Source: an uncultured Lachnospiraceae bacterium
Lineage (GTDB): Bacteria > Bacillota > Clostridia > Lachnospirales > Lachnospiraceae
Direction: 5' to 3'
Assembly: GCA_937885345.1 (NCBI GenBank)
Contig: CAKZZH010000139.1
Span: 1 to 14,437, forward strand
DNA: 14,437 bases
This document shows positions 13,857 to 14,437 of the stretch, piece by piece. Position 1 is the first letter of the stretch. Each line of letters opens with the position of its first letter. The notes beneath the pieces are model-generated. The model was not told where the DNA came from, made no database searches, and saw only the letters and a program-made list of their open reading frames with translations. A program made the position numbers and the translations under genes.

Positions 13857-14430
13857 CCGTTTCTTCCTCCTCGTCTGAATTTACATACTGCTGCAAATAT
13901 GCGCTGGTCTGTTCATATGCTTTGCTAATATTGGCATCAGGCATCGCAAGCATAACCGACGGATAAATCTGTATTCTCGCATTCATATCCAGAAGCTTAC
14001 CCAACGGCTGTACCAAATTGTATCTCTTAATATTTCTCATCGAATCTTCCAAAAGGGCACGGTCAAATCTCTTCGGAAGATTCAGTTTTTCATACTCGTT
14101 TTTTACTTCTTCAACAGTGGCAACAACTTCGTCAATATTGGTAGAAAGGCTTTCTCTCTTCTCAACATAGAGAAGCCTGAAAATCAAAAGCATAATGCTC
14201 TCATACTTTTTCAAAGACAGTCTACCTGTTCCATGATTATTCATAAGCTGCACCACTCGCAAATTCCTATGGATAACTAATGTATATCCGATTGGTTGGA
14301 ATATACTTCGAAAGGCTTCTTCATGGTTGATTACGTAGTAGTATTTCTCTCTTGTAGAATCAACATTTCCTATGAGAAAACAATTATTCAGCAAGTAATT
14401 TGCTATTTCTTCTTTGATATCTACAGCCAT
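13849..14430 (-). CDS. jetB: Wadjet defence protein JetB (MukE-like, DUF6063-like)
   Basis: A 193-residue protein whose length and position match JetB, the winged-helix subunit that binds the kleisin JetA. Visible segments are KKYESIMLLIFRLLYVEKRESLS (wing and helix region, about 79-101), DRALLEDSMRNIKRYNLVQPLG (about 122-143) and a final acidic tail (SDEEEETDD). The KYESI..LIFRLLYVEKRE block looks like the DUF6063 form found in Firmicute type II Wadjet rather than the DUF4194 form of type I; I am fairly, not fully, sure of that subtype. The gene overlaps jetC by 8 bp. Its start lies 8 bp from the window edge with AGG close upstream, so jetA is expected immediately beyond the right end. Confidence 0.85.
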   Translation of the reverse strand: MAVDIKEEIANYLLNNCFLIGNVDSTREKYYYVINHEEAFRSIFQPIGYTLVIHRNLRVVQLMNNHGTGRLSLKKYESIMLLIFRLLYVEKRESLSTNIDEVVATVEEVKNEYEKLNLPKRFDRALLEDSMRNIKRYNLVQPLGKLLDMNARIQIYPSVMLAMPDANISKAYEQTSAYLQQYVNSDEEEETDD

Positions 14431-14437
14431 ACCTATG

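Overview
The window looks like a chromosomal segment of a low-to-middle GC Firmicute, most likely a Lachnospiraceae (Butyrivibrio-like). This rests on strong AGGAGG-type ribosome sites, sigma-A promoters of the TTGACA/TATAAT type, an LMW-phosphatase gene next to a YwlG gene as in Bacillus, and a cytoplasmic maltodextrin-degrading GH13 enzyme in an operon with a sugar-binding lipoprotein. The genus is an inference. There are no rRNA, tRNA, CRISPR or transposase genes.

Region 1 (1-4841) is an alpha-glucan uptake locus. On the minus strand, from right to left, are a lipoprotein with an InlB-type repeat and a probable glycan-binding domain (3766-2987), a cytoplasmic GH13 cyclomaltodextrinase/neopullulanase (2885-1206), and an ABC-transporter solute-binding lipoprotein (1209 to beyond the left edge). 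A LacI-family repressor (3963-4841) is transcribed divergently. The 196 bp between them hold two back-to-back sigma-A promoters, each with ACTTAA(N4)TTAAGT operators over its start site, so the repressor probably controls both itself and the operon.

Region 2 (4860-5895, minus) is a two-gene housekeeping unit: a low-molecular-weight protein phosphatase overlapping a YwlG/UPF0340 protein.

Region 3 (5896-9313, minus) is accessory DNA. It has two unrelated-looking AAA ATPases of the AAA_14/DUF4143 type, each with its own promoter and a repeat array or inverted repeat built into that promoter. A 38-bp direct repeat copies the first 12 codons of the phosphatase gene on the far side of ATPase 1, which suggests that the ATPase was inserted into the 5' end of that gene. 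A small ORF, a terminator and several short repeats fill the gap between the two ATPases.

Region 4 (9314-14437, minus) is most of a Wadjet plasmid/phage-defence operon, probably type II: jetB, jetC (SMC/MukB-like ATPase) and jetD (Toprim-type nuclease), all overlapping. jetA should lie just beyond the right edge. The operon ends in tandem TGACGTCA hairpins, after which the ATPase pair begins. The Wadjet plus the two promoter-repeat ATPases looks like a defence or accessory island between ordinary metabolic genes. Whether the ATPases take part in defence is unknown.
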